DNA of 64,000 nt, taken from the NCBI GenBank assembly GCA_031216915.1, contig CM062290.1:386800718-386864717 (forward strand). Direction: 5' to 3'. How positions within the stretch are numbered: the stretch's first letter is position 1; each line of letters starts with the position of its first letter. The stretch comes from Pictodentalium vernedei (Eukaryota; Mollusca; Scaphopoda; Dentaliida; Dentaliidae). This document shows, piece by piece, positions 1 to 9,842 of this stretch. Under the pieces are notes generated by a model. The model saw only the letters and a list, made by a program, of their open reading frames with translations. It did no database searches and had not been told where the DNA came from. The position numbers and the translations under genes are program-made.

Positions 1-1
1 G

Positions 2-2044
2 GTCGTGGAAGACGTGGTTTCTCCTACCGCAGGCCTCGCAGGTCCAGGAGGTGATGGCTTAAACCTCTATCGCGTTCCGGTTGGCGGAAGGTTGTCGAGT
101 TTTTCACAAGAGTGGGCGTCGATTACGGGCGACCCTTGGGTGAGAGGAGTGACTTCGGAAGGTCTAAAGATATCCTTCAAACGAAAGCCTCCATTAACTC
201 GAAGTCCAAAGTGGACTCATCTTCCGTCAAATCCACAGAAAAGAGACGCTCTGTTATCAGAGGTGCAGTCTCTTTTAATGAAGAACGCGGTAGAGGTCGT
301 AGAAAACCAGGAATCTCTGGGATTCTACAGCCATCTGTTTCTGGTTCCGAAACCAGACGGCTCATTCCGTCCAGTCATAGATTTGAGCTGGATAAACAAG
401 CTGATCGTCGCTCTGAAGTTTTATATGGAGACAATTCGATCGGTCAGAGCGAGTATTCGGGTGAACGATTATGCAACGAGCATAGATCTCAAAGATGCGT
501 ACTTTCACGTCATGGTACATCCGACATTCCGAAAGTATCTACGCTTCGCAGTCCTAGGAGTGGTGTATCAATTCCGGGCGATGTGCTTCGGATTGAATCT
601 AGCACCCTGGGCTTTCACTCGGGTAATGAACTCGGTAATGATCTACTTCCGAGCTCATTCGTCTGCGGTAACGTCGGCCTACCTGGACGACATTCTTCAG
701 AGGTACGGCAACGAGTTAACGCTTCAGAACGATGTTCAGAATCTTCTTCTATTGCTCCGACGTCTCGGTTTTATAGTAAACGAGGAGAAGTCGGATCTGG
801 TGCCGTCCAAGTCATTCACTCATCTGGGAATGAGCTTCGAGATGCACAACAATCTCGTTCGTCTGCCGTTAAACAGAGCTAAATTAGTCAGTTGTTACGC
901 TCGCTATTGTCTGCACGCAGACAAAGTCACGGCGAGAGAATTTATGAGACTGATAGGTCTGTGCGGAGCCGCCGCAGATCTCATTCCGATGGGGCGGCTA
1001 CGCACACGTCCTCTTCAAATTTTCCTGACTCAGAATTGGAGTGTGAAAATTCAGTCGCTCGATGTAGACGTTCTCTTGTCAGATCAAGTGAAACAAGAGA
1101 TTCAGACTTGGGCAAACATTCAGTGGTTAACTCAAGGAGTTCCCCTGCAGTTGCCGGATCCGAGTTTTACCGTTATGACGGATGCCAGTCAAACAGGTTG
1201 GGGTGCATCATTAATCCCAACGGATTCGAGATGCCAGGGTCTTTGGGATCCACAATTCCTGTGCAAGCACATAAACATCAAGGAAATGATGTCAATTTGG
1301 CTTGCGTTACGTCACTGGATGGACATTATTCACGATGCTCATGTCCAAATCCTATCCGACAATACGACAGTAGTGGCGTATATACGGAATCAGGGAGGCA
1401 CTCATTCAGTTCCGTTGTTCAATCTAACGGAAAGAATCCTTCTGTTTGCGTTAGAACATCACGTTCTTCTTTCGGTCCGTCACATACCGGGTCGTCTGAA
1501 TGTGCTAGCAGACTCCCTTTCACGAAAGGGTCGCTTGTTGCCGTCGGAGTGGACTCTCAACAAACAAGTATTCAATCAGATTTGCTACCAATGGGAACGG
1601 CCAATGATAGACTTATTTGCGACACATCTCAACAATCAGTTGCAGACGTATGTGTCTCCGTGTCCGGATCCAAGAGCATTTGCAGTAGACGCTCTGTCGA
1701 TCCCTTGGGACGGAATGGTAGGATATGCGTATCCTCCAGCGCCGTTAATTCAACAAGTATTGCTAAAGATAAAACAATCTCAATGCAAGATTCTGTTGGT
1801 AGCATCTCTGTCGCCACAGAGACCGTGGATAAATCTACTCAGGTGTCTGTTGTGGGACCTACCGCGGAAGCTTCCTCCACGAGAGGATCTTCTTTCGCAG
1901 GGGAAATCGCGCCAACTCCATCACAACCCGCAAGGTCTCAACCTTCACGTTTTTCCGTTGTGCGGTCCTTCTTGCATGGCAAGCACTTTACAGGACGAGC
2001 AGTGGACGCGATTTCTAACTGTAGGAGGACCTCCTCTTCGCTAA
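2..2044 (+). CDS. DIRS pol: reverse transcriptase and RNase H (5' partial)
   Basis: The frame is open from the window edge to 2044, so the true start is upstream; the GTG at 5 is not a supported start. Counting from codon 5, the RT palm shows SIDLKDAYFHV (about 159-169), FGLNLAP (195-201) and the catalytic YLDD (226-229). RNase H follows with TDAS (D393), E427, D452 and LADS (D503), a complete acidic set. Downstream, DLFATHLN (536) and YAYPP (574) match the region after RNase H in DIRS-like pol proteins, sometimes described as methyltransferase-like; that assignment is tentative. It would copy the element's RNA into DNA. No stop or frameshift interrupts it, which suggests a young copy. It overlaps the recombinase frame by more than 1 kb. 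Confidence 0.92.
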   Translation, partial: VVEDVVSPTAGLAGPGGDGLNLYRVPVGGRLSSFSQEWASITGDPWVRGVTSEGLKISFKRKPPLTRSPKWTHLPSNPQKRDALLSEVQSLLMKNAVEVVENQESLGFYSHLFLVPKPDGSFRPVIDLSWINKLIVALKFYMETIRSVRASIRVNDYATSIDLKDAYFHVMVHPTFRKYLRFAVLGVVYQFRAMCFGLNLAPWAFTRVMNSVMIYFRAHSSAVTSAYLDDILQRYGNELTLQNDVQNLLLLLRRLGFIVNEEKSDLVPSKSFTHLGMSFEMHNNLVRLPLNRAKLVSCYARYCLHADKVTAREFMRLIGLCGAAADLIPMGRLRTRPLQIFLTQNWSVKIQSLDVDVLLSDQVKQEIQTWANIQWLTQGVPLQLPDPSFTVMTDASQTGWGASLIPTDSRCQGLWDPQFLCKHINIKEMMSIWLALRHWMDIIHDAHVQILSDNTTVVAYIRNQGGTHSVPLFNLTERILLFALEHHVLLSVRHIPGRLNVLADSLSRKGRLLPSEWTLNKQVFNQICYQWERPMIDLFATHLNNQLQTYVSPCPDPRAFAVDALSIPWDGMVGYAYPPAPLIQQVLLKIKQSQCKILLVASLSPQRPWINLLRCLLWDLPRKLPPREDLLSQGKSRQLHHNPQGLNLHVFPLCGPSCMASTLQDEQWTRFLTVGGPPLR

Positions 2045-3000
2045 ACTATGCGGCTAAGTGGAAGGTTTTTCGTCGTTGGTGTAGGGATCATTCTGTAGAT
2101 ATATTTGATCCCTCTATACCAGACATTGCAAACTTTCTAGTATACTTGTTTGATGAAATCAAACTGCAGCCTGTTACTATAAAGGGTTATAGATCTATGT
2201 TATCTGATACCTATGCACATCATGATAGTTTACAAATTGGATCTAATGTCTCTTTATCGAAGTTGGTTAGAAACTTTTCGATAAATAGACCCAGAACTCT
2301 TAGATTAATTCCTAAGTGGAATTTAGCTTGGGTTCTCCTTAAATTGAAGGAAAAGCCATTTGAACCTCTTGGGACAGTAGATTTCAAATTCTTATCTTAT
2401 AAGACAGCTTTTCTCTTAGCTTTCTCTTCTGCCAGAAGAGTCAGTGAGCTTCATGCACTATCGGTGAATGATTCTCATTATCGTAGTGTTGGGAACACTA
2501 TCACCTTCACTACTAATGTGGGTTTTTTAGCTAAGAATCAGGCTCCTAATAAATATCCGGAACCTATTGTTATTAAGGCTCTTCCGTCTTCAGACGGGCG
2601 TAGACCTTTACTCTGTCCTGTTAGAGCACTACGTATCTATAAACAGAGATCTCAGTTTATCAGAAAGGGACGGAAACGTTTCTTTCTGTCTTTGATGCCT
2701 AATAGAAAGGACATTTCAGTCCATTCTATTGCTAGATGGATTCAGTTAACTATCCGTACTGCTTATGAAGATTTATCTTCTTCTCAGCAGTCTGTGCTTA
2801 AGATTTCTGCTCATGAAGTAAGAGCTCTTTCTACTTCCTGGGCTTATGCTAATAGTGTTGCTATTACAGATTTAATGAAGGCTGCTTATTGGTCTCAGCC
2901 ATCCACATTTACGAATTTTTATCTCAGAAATATTGAGTCCATTTCTGGAGACCTGCATTGTTTAGGTCCGTTATCTGTTGCTCAGAATGTCGTCCACTAA
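892..3000 (+). CDS. DIRS tyrosine recombinase
   Basis: The frame runs from ATG 892 to TAA 2998-3000, but the recognisable recombinase begins only near 1900, so the true start is uncertain and may lie inside the overlap. Residues 1-340 are Ser/Arg-rich and are probably the out-of-frame reading of pol. The C-terminal domain carries SSARRVSELHAL (catalytic Arg at 515 or 516), HEVR (His641, Arg644) and nucleophile Tyr677 in NFYLRNI, the R-HxxR-Y set of DIRS/Ngaro integrases. It would insert the circular DNA intermediate by strand exchange, so little or no target duplication is expected. The catalytic domain is intact and ends 604 bases before the ICR. Confidence 0.9.
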   Translation: MLRSLLSARRQSHGERIYETDRSVRSRRRSHSDGAATHTSSSNFPDSELECENSVARCRRSLVRSSETRDSDLGKHSVVNSRSSPAVAGSEFYRYDGCQSNRLGCIINPNGFEMPGSLGSTIPVQAHKHQGNDVNLACVTSLDGHYSRCSCPNPIRQYDSSGVYTESGRHSFSSVVQSNGKNPSVCVRTSRSSFGPSHTGSSECASRLPFTKGSLVAVGVDSQQTSIQSDLLPMGTANDRLICDTSQQSVADVCVSVSGSKSICSRRSVDPLGRNGRICVSSSAVNSTSIAKDKTISMQDSVGSISVATETVDKSTQVSVVGPTAEASSTRGSSFAGEIAPTPSQPARSQPSRFSVVRSFLHGKHFTGRAVDAISNCRRTSSSLNYAAKWKVFRRWCRDHSVDIFDPSIPDIANFLVYLFDEIKLQPVTIKGYRSMLSDTYAHHDSLQIGSNVSLSKLVRNFSINRPRTLRLIPKWNLAWVLLKLKEKPFEPLGTVDFKFLSYKTAFLLAFSSARRVSELHALSVNDSHYRSVGNTITFTTNVGFLAKNQAPNKYPEPIVIKALPSSDGRRPLLCPVRALRIYKQRSQFIRKGRKRFFLSLMPNRKDISVHSIARWIQLTIRTAYEDLSSSQQSVLKISAHEVRALSTSWAYANSVAITDLMKAAYWSQPSTFTNFYLRNIESISGDLHCLGPLSVAQNVVH

Positions 3001-3065
3001 ACAGTTGCAACTATAGTTATGCAGGCTTTCTGTTCCGGCAGTGACTCCGTCCGGCTGCCCTCTTC

Positions 3066-3117
3066 GCTCTGGGCTATTTGACCCAGGGCAAGGGGAAGGG
3101 GGGGGGGGGGGGGGGGG
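3066..3117 (+). repeat. Conserved stem-loop followed by 20-G tract
   Basis: A GCTCTGGG / CCCAGGGC stem-loop closes just before a G-rich tract ending in 20 consecutive G (3098-3117), 66 bases after the recombinase stop. The same hairpin plus G run occurs at the same place in elements 2 (36510-36554, 13 G) and 3 (44477-44518, 10 G). It could be a quadruplex-forming 3' RNA element; function is inferred. Confidence 0.6.
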
Positions 3118-3603
3118 TGTTCCCTTAGGTCACCTGCTTTATAGTGAAAAGCAAGGGAATGCCTCCTCCAAGTCAGTATTTCTGAGTCGCTTCCGGGATG
3201 GTTTTAAAGTGTAATATTAATGTTTAATTCATTCATGTCTTATTTTTAAAGTGTAGCTCGGTGTGAAGCATTTGTATATGTCAAGTGTCAAACGGGCTTT
3301 AATATACAATACTCGGACACTTTTAAATGATTATAAAGAGTCTCAATTCTCTGGACTACTTTATTTATTGGCTTGCTTTAAAAATAATTAGTATAAGGGT
3401 TATACTGGATGTTAATAGAGAACATGAATGTTATTGTGCTCAATTATTAAGGGTAGTGTATCTTTCTAATTTAATATTAAATAAGAAAGATACATGTAAA
3501 GCCTAATACTCCTTTTCTCCTTAAGGGGTTACCTCTTTACTATATAGTTGAGCTTATTGGATTTTCCTCTATGTCCTAGGCCCTCCAGCCTGTTTACTAT
3601 TCA

Positions 3604-3690
3604 GCTAAGTCTGGGTCATTGGTACAGTATAAAAATGTTAAAAAATTTATAGTAATTTATATATTTTTTATCCTTACCAATGACCCAGAC
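3604..3690. repeat. DIRS internal complementary region, element 1
   Basis: The first half is the reverse complement of the left terminus (starting ATTTTTATACTG) and the second half is the reverse complement of the right terminus (ending TTTTTTAAC). They are joined at AAAAAT-GTT-AAAAAA. In DIRS elements this region templates joining of the ends during circle formation. Confidence 0.9.
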
Positions 3691-3763
3691 GGGGATGGCC
3701 CTCCCTGGAGTTGGGAACTCTTGCCTCCCCGCTGAGTACATAGCGCTGACCAGGCACTGCCAG

Positions 3764-3985
3764 TAAGAATGATAATTGGCGCCAATTTCGGGACGACTGC
3801 GCATGCGCAGTAGAGGCGTAGTATGGAGGTCCTTTAGGACATGATATCTTTTTGTTTTGGATGCAAATTTTGGGGATTGGGGGGCAAAATTTGTGTTTGG
3901 CCCTGGTTTTGTTGGAGTTAGCACCAGCTAAGTCTGGGTCATTGGTAAGTATAAAAAATATATAAATTACTATAAATTTTTTAAC
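3764..3985. repeat. Right inverted terminal repeat, DIRS element 1
   Basis: Inverted relative to the left ITRs at 26999, 30510 and 38390, with about 30 extra A/T-rich bases at the outer end, as in DIRS1. It contains the 16-bp palindrome ACTGCGCATGCGCAGT (3796-3811) and a GGCGCC core. Confidence 0.88.
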
Positions 3986-4483
3986 TTTTACTGCGAACTG
4001 AATCAGTGGAGTGCAACCATCACATTTCCAGTGTGAACTGACGATTCTAAGCTTTACATGTCGTTTCTAAGCTTTACATGTCATTTAAATTGTTTATCCC
4101 ATAAAGGGGCATCTAGAGAAATTAAAAACACATATTGTGGTGGTTTTTCAACTTTATTGAATGTTACCATTGACATCATATCACATTAAAAATTGGACAA
4201 TTGCAGAAGATAATAAAATGTGGTTTGTGAATCATCACAAAATGCTTGGCAACAATCGGTTAAACCAATTTTCCAGGAGCCATTGCTGTTGTCATCCGAT
4301 TGCCCATAATCAGCTGAATGGGGTGGCCGATTCCGATCATCGGATGAACTCTAGCAATTGAAAGTGACCAGATGGTATTAGACCCTTATGGGTTAAAAGA
4401 GTTATTTTCAAAAGGCATTCAAAGAATTTCATATGCCAATAGCTATATGAGCTTTATTAGTACATAATGTTTGTACTCTCCAC
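3986..4483. other. Unassigned intergenic or intronic DNA
   Basis: No coding exon or recognisable repeat boundary was seen. It ends with the 8-bp target duplication (4476-4483) of the next element. Confidence 0.4.
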
Positions 4484-4982
4484 CATACCAGAAAATAAGT
4501 GGGCAGACAAGCACAATGTCAAAAAGGCGAATGTCTGACTGAGGTTTAAAATCATCAGTCAAAATGTCTGATGCCAATATTACCGTTGAAGTTCAGTGAT
4601 CAGAACATCATGCATGCTGGAAATCATGTACATAACTAGCAAGCTTAAAATTAATGATTATTGTGATTTCTGGTCCTGGCAAGTTGGGAAGTGTGAAGAA
4701 AGTGACTGTACAAGCTCATCAGTATTAACAGCATGTGAAGGAATACGATTTGATATGTCTGAAGGGTAATTCAGGTCCAATTCAGAATGAAACCAATCAA
4801 AAAATGGTTGGATGAATTCTGAGCAGTTCTAAGATGATGGTACATGTACACCCAAAACACATTATTTCAAATACTTTAACTCCATTTTGAAATATGTCAG
4901 ATATCATTCTTAAATTACAGACATGATTCATTTGGTGTCTGACATTTGTCTGGAAGTGCAATGAAAATTATTTTCAGGCTTG
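4484..4982 (+). mobile_element. hAT-like non-autonomous element, hairpin-less copy
   Basis: It aligns along its length with 63078-63642. Both begin CATACCAGAAAAT and end GGCTTG or AGCTTG. Both are bordered by 8-bp duplications, here CTCTCCAC / CCCTCCAC (one mismatch). The central hairpin of the other copy is absent; the equivalent site (about 4791-4811) reads AACCAATCAAAAAATGGTTG. Confidence 0.7.
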
Positions 4983-5600
4983 CCCTCCACTCAAAGTGTG
5001 AGCTATACTAGATAACACTTGTCGATTTGGATATCAAGCCATTCATCATGTAATCCATTAGTATAAGTAAGGTTTGAGCAATGTTATGTATTTCTTCATA
5101 GATTTTTTTCAAGTTTTATGTAATGTTTGGTGTTGAAACGATTACAGAATTTCAGACAGTTACTCATTAGGCCACAATAAATAAATTCCTAGATTATTAT
5201 CAGCACCCGCCCCGATTTTTTTGCCCCGCCTCTGATTTATTTATTGTACAATGCACTAGCGTCCCGTCATGGACTATGATATTCCAACTTGTGTTGTGCA
5301 CTGTTGTGGTGATTATTATTTCCTCAAAAGCTGGTTTGGGTGCAATAAGAACTGATAAGAACTGTTTCGATGCAGGATTAGGAAGCCCCGGTACTCTTAT
5401 CGTGTATACTTATCGTGGTGTGTGACTTGTATTCGTTACCAGGTTTAATTATTATAAATGCAATTTAAAAAAGGACGTTCTGATTTCGGAAAATTGAGAT
5501 TTTGTAGTTCTTGAGTGACGGTGATCTAAGGGGAGTAATTCTAAATATTGTCAAAATATGGAAAAACCCCAAAACAACATGAAAAGAAATTTATACAAAA
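4983..5600. other. Unassigned AT-rich DNA
   Basis: No repeat family or exon was recognised. It is immediately upstream of the small open frame at 5601. Confidence 0.35.
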
Positions 5601-5960
5601 ATGTTTTTCGTTATTCTTAAACTCCTAATTGGCTTGAAAGTTGCCAAGGATTGGTATGGGTGTGCTGTGGGCGACAACCTCACACTCTGTGAACTTTACG
5701 ATGTCTTTTGTGCCGGAAAATTGGACGGATCCTATTCGTTGGACATATCATCAGCACTTTCTGTGTGTGTTGGGGAAAACAAACGCGAATTAATGAAATG
5801 TGAACCCCGTTCCATAGTTGGAGATGTTGTGTCAGGCTTGGGGCAATTTATAGAGTTCACCCACAATAATTCTAAATCTGACGTCTCAAGTACCTCCCAA
5901 GCTACTGAAGTAAAAGTAGATGCCTTCAAAATTGGTGGAGGGTTCACCACATCTATATAA
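5601..5960 (+). CDS. Unrecognised 119-residue open frame
   Basis: An ATG-initiated frame of 119 codons ends at 5960 and an AATAAA signal follows at 6020-6025, so it could be a small single-exon gene, a terminal exon or a processed copy. The N-terminus is hydrophobic (FFVILKLLIGLKV) but continues into a mixed domain containing WYGC and LDGSYSLDISSAL, ending KIGGG. It has balanced codon composition, unlike the AT-rich surroundings, and does not match any repeat copy elsewhere in the window. No function is assigned. Confidence 0.35.
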   Translation: MFFVILKLLIGLKVAKDWYGCAVGDNLTLCELYDVFCAGKLDGSYSLDISSALSVCVGENKRELMKCEPRSIVGDVVSGLGQFIEFTHNNSKSDVSSTSQATEVKVDAFKIGGGFTTSI

Positions 5961-6455
5961 ACAACAACATTGCCATTTATTGAATAGGTATTGTTTATTC
6001 AAGCGGCATTGCTTCATTTAATAAACAGAGATGTACTTTTAGTGCTCATAAATACATAGTAATGAACTATTCTACGTTACTCCCTGCCGAGCTGAAAATA
6101 TATAATAAAGAATAAAATCCTCCCCCCCCCCCCCCGCCCCAATTTTTACAAAACTTCCGATGATAATCTAGGTATTTATTTTTTATAGCCTTATGAACTA
6201 GTTATATATTTACCAGATAGCTGTTATCAGATATCACTGCCAGAAACACAAACTACTTCTTACTGTCTGCTCAAAATAGTGACCGCAACATGCAACATTA
6301 CAGGATTACAAGGCTTTAGATTTAAAAGATTGCAAGGCTGGGGCAAATAGAGGTGAATCTTGCAGTATTATAGATCAGTTATGTTTTTATTCATTTATTT
6401 ACTTGATTTTAATTACTGACTTGCATTCTTTTATGATTCTCAAATCGATTCAAAA
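5961..6455. other. Unassigned DNA with polyA signal and C tract
   Basis: Contains AATAAA at 6020 and a C-rich run near 6122-6140. It ends with the SINE target duplication AAATCGATTCAAAA at 6442-6455. Confidence 0.5.
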
Positions 6456-6827
6456 AGGGGGCACGGTGGCTCAGTTGGTAGAGGTGCAGGCTGCAAGCCG
6501 AGAGGTCCTCGGTTCGAATCCCACCTGCGGCAACCGCGTTGTGTCCTTGGGCAAGACACTTCACCCCGATTGCCTACATGGGGGCACGATGACGCTGTGT
6601 ACTGAGGCGTACTGCACGTCGATGGTGCGCATGTCTTCAACCAATCTAACCCTGCCTGTGCTGCGGTGCAGAGTTCAGAGTTACGATGTTGGAGAGCTGA
6701 CAGCTGCTCGTCGTTGCTCGGTGGTTCTCTCCGGGTACTCCGGCTTCCTCCACCCGTAAAACTGTCTCGGTCACGATTAGCCATTGTGCATAAGTATGTG
6801 ACCTTAAACACCAATAAATAAATAAAT
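6456..6827 (+). mobile_element. tRNA-headed SINE with 14-bp target duplication
   Basis: The 5' head has a pol III A box (TGGCTCAGTTGG) and B box (GGTTCGAATCC). The body has CTTGGGCAAGACACTTCACCC and CTCCGGGTACTCCGGCTTCC, the latter like a block in fish HE1/DANA-type SINEs. The tail is ACACCAATAAATAAATAAAT. The perfect duplication AAATCGATTCAAAA flanks it at 6442-6455 and 6828-6841, so it is a recent complete insertion. Confidence 0.93.
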
Positions 6828-6841
6828 AAATCGATTCAAAA

Positions 6842-7289
6842 CCCATGTGGACAGTACAGAAAAATACAGGTAAAAAATAGATTATATTTTGTACACAGCA
6901 ATTCACATTCCTTTTGTTAGGGGATGAAAATCTAGGATTGAAAATTAATAAACAACAGATTATTTTTTGATTAGCTTCTAGCACTGCAGCTCACTCCATT
7001 GTGTAGACTTGTTATAGAGCATCTATGCCCGAAGGTTCCAAATGGAATTTGAACAATTAAACACCAAAATTTCATCCTTCACAATGATGTACTGACTGTA
7101 GTCTGGGGAAGACTCTAACCCCAGACCAGGACCACGTGGGCTACACGGGTGGGCCCCAAGGCTTGGCGACTAGTGTTTGGACCCTTAATAACTGTCATCT
7201 CTTTTAACACTTATGCTTCCGAAAGCGACTATTGTCACCTATTTTATGACAATTATCTGTACGTTCTGGTATGCGCAGATCTAACCTAC
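6842..7289. other. Unassigned DNA
   Basis: No exon or assigned repeat was seen; the right edge leads into the hairpin at 7290. Confidence 0.35.
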
Positions 7290-7346
7290 CATCTGATTAA
7301 TTGTTGGAAAGGGCTCAGAGAGCCCTTTCCAACATTTAATCAGATG
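7290..7346. repeat. Hairpin, centre GGGCTCAGAGAGCCC
   Basis: Arms read CATCTGATTAA...TTGGAAAGGGCT and the complement, separated by a few bases. It is the probable centre of an unclassified small element. Confidence 0.75.
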
Positions 7347-7500
7347 ATAGAGTTTCAAGTATGTCATAAATCTTATTAAACTTCCTTCCATACAATCATA
7401 CATAGAGGTTCTCCAAATATGGCTAAGTGGGCGTGGCAGTAAAAGGTTTAATGAATAGTTTTGTCAGAAATGGAGTACAGTGTTCAAGCCTTTTTGAAAC

Positions 7501-7547
7501 AATATGAAAGTACCCTAGTCAAGCCTTGACTAGGGCACTTTCATATT
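7501..7547. repeat. Hairpin, centre GTCAAGCCTTGAC
   Basis: AATATGAAAGTACCCTAGTC pairs with the right arm with essentially no loop. Its centre resembles the hairpin at 54291. Confidence 0.75.
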
Positions 7548-7764
7548 ATATATATTTATTCAGTTTAATCCGCTTAAGTTAAAGGGGTTGAGGCCTTGAG
7601 ACCACCTGAATTCTCAAATCTGTGGAAACACCAACAGGGATTTTGACTTGTACACGACACAAAACCTATACGTACGGGCCTGACGTCACAATATAATTTG
7701 GAAGTGATTGTAGTGATGACTCTAAAGCCTAACTATGTTCACCTGCGACATTTGCCAGAATAAT

Positions 7765-9842
7765 TATACCCCCGCTTCGAAGAAGTGGGGGCTATATAGG
7801 AATTGCCCTGTACGTCCGTCCATCCGTACGTCTTTCCGACCGAACAAATTCTTGTGTGCGCAACTCCTCCTACATTAATGAACCGATTTTGATGAAACCT
7901 TTCAAACATCATCTCTACTAAGTGAACATGTGCATATTCCAAACTTTTTGATCTGCGACAATTTTAACCAGGTTATCTCTCTTGAACTTTGATTTAATAT
8001 GGGTTTCTATATGAAATTCTTGTGTGCGCAACTCCTCCTACATTTATCAATCAATTTGGACAAAACTTTTCAGACATCATCACTACTAAGTGAACATGTG
8101 CATATTCCAAGATTTTTGATCTGCGACAATTTTAACCAGATTATCTCCCCTTGACTTAGATTTATTGTGTCTTTCCATCCGAACAAATTCTTGTGTGCGC
8201 AACTCCTCCTACATTAATGAACCGATTTTGATGAAACCTTTCAAACATCATCTCTACTAAGTGAACATGTGCATATTCCAAACTTTTTGATCTGCGACAA
8301 TTTTAACCAGGTTATCTCTCTTGAACTTTGATTTAATATGGGTTTCTATATGAAATTCTTGTGTGCACAACTCCTCCTACATTTATCAATCAATTTGGAC
8401 AAAACTTTTCAGACATCATCACTACTAAGTGAACATGTGCATATTCCAAGATTTTTGATCTGCGACAATTTTAACCAGATTATCTCCCTTTGACTTAGAT
8501 TTATTGTGTCTTTCCATCCGAACAAATTCTTGTGTGCGCAACTCCTCCTACATTAATGAACCGATTTTGATGAAACCTTTCAAACATCATCTCTACTAAG
8601 TGAACATGTGCATATTCCAAACTTTTTGATCTGCGACAATTTTAACCAGGTTATCTCTCTTGAACTTTGATTTAATATGGGTTTCTATATGAAATTCTTG
8701 TGTGCGCAACTCCTCCTACATTTATCAATCAATTTGGACAAAACTTTTCAGACATCATCACTACTAAGTGAACATGCGCATATTCCAAGATTTTTGATCT
8801 GCGACAATTTTAACCAGGTCATCTCCCTTTGACTTAGATTTATTATGTCTTTCCATCCGAACAAATTCTTGTGTGCGCAACTCCTCCTACATTAATGAAC
8901 CGATTTTGATGAAACCTTCATCTCTACTAAGTGAACATGTGCATATTCCAAACTTTTTGATCTGCGACAATTTTAACCAGGTTATCTCTCTTGAACTTTG
9001 ATTTAATATGGGTTTCTATATGAAATTCTTGTGTGCGCAACTCCTCCTACATTTATCGATCAATTTGGACAAAACTTTTCAGACATCATCACTACTAAGT
9101 GAACATGCGCATATTCCAAGATTTTTGATCTGCAACAATTTTAACCAGGTTATCTCCCTTTGACTTAGATTTATTGTTTCTTTCCATCCGAACAAATTCT
9201 TGTGTGCGCAACTCCTCCTACATTAATGAACCGATTTTGATGAAACCTTTCAGACATCATCTCTACTAAGTGAACATGTGCATATTCCAAACTTTTTAAT
9301 CTGCGACAATTTTAACCAGGTTATCTCTCTTGAACTTTGATTTAATATGGGTTTCTACATGAAATTCTTGCGTGCGCAACTCCTCCTACATTTATCAATC
9401 AATTTGGACAAAACTTTTCAGACATCATCACTACTAAGTGAACATGCGCATATTCCAAGATTTTTCATCTGCAACAATTTTAACCACGTTATCTCCCTTT
9501 GACTTATATTTATTATGTCTTTCCGTTTGAACAAATTCTTGTGTGCGCAACTCCTCCTACATTAATGAACCAATTTTGATGAAACCTTTCAAACATCATC
9601 TCTACTAAGTGAACATGTGCATATTCCAAACTTTTTGATCTGCAACAATTTTAACCAGGTTATCTCTCTTGAACTTTGATTTAATATGGGTTTCTGCATG
9701 AAATTCTTGCGTGCGCAACTCCTCCTACATTTATCAATCAATTTGGACGAAAGAAAAATGATCTTTATGTATACATTTCCTTATGGCCTTCGCCTACATG
9801 ATCAGAAGTGCATTCCTCTAAAAACCCAAAGCGGGGGTATTA
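7765..9842. mobile_element. TIR-bounded tandem-repeat element, 339-bp dimer array
   Basis: Ends are inverted: ATACCCCCGCTT on the left and AAGCGGGGGTAT on the right. Inside are twelve half-units starting with AAATTCTTG at 7846, 8014, 8185, 8353, 8524, 8692, 8863, 9023, 9194, 9362, 9533 and 9701. Spacing alternates 168 and 171 (one 160 from a deletion), and alternate units share variants, so the true period is a 339-bp dimer. The plan resembles oyster pearl/CvA elements, but family identity is inferred. Confidence 0.85.

Larger units (their letters stand above)
1..3985 (+). mobile_element. DIRS-type retrotransposon, element 1 (5' end outside window)
   Basis: The right-hand 4 kb of a tyrosine-recombinase retrotransposon is present. 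In order it holds an RT/RNase H frame, an overlapping recombinase frame, a 3' non-coding stretch with a hairpin and G tract, an internal complementary region and a right inverted terminal repeat ending in TTTTTTAAC. There are no LTRs and no integrase. This order and the ICR match the DIRS group. Its ITR differs at many sites from those of elements 2 and 3, so it is a separate subfamily. The left ITR and gag lie before base 1. Confidence 0.9.

Noticed and set aside
112-882. Separate 256-residue gene upstream of the recombinase
   Set aside because: Same frame as the overlap region and Ser/Arg-rich; it underlies RT motifs in the other frame and shows no domain.
6460-6530. A functional tRNA gene (A and B boxes present)
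   Set aside because: The same head recurs with a SINE body, tail and target duplications; it does not fold as a complete tRNA.
7846-9841. CRISPR array
   Set aside because: Units are contiguous 168/171-base repeats with no spacers, within a mobile element of an intron-bearing genome.
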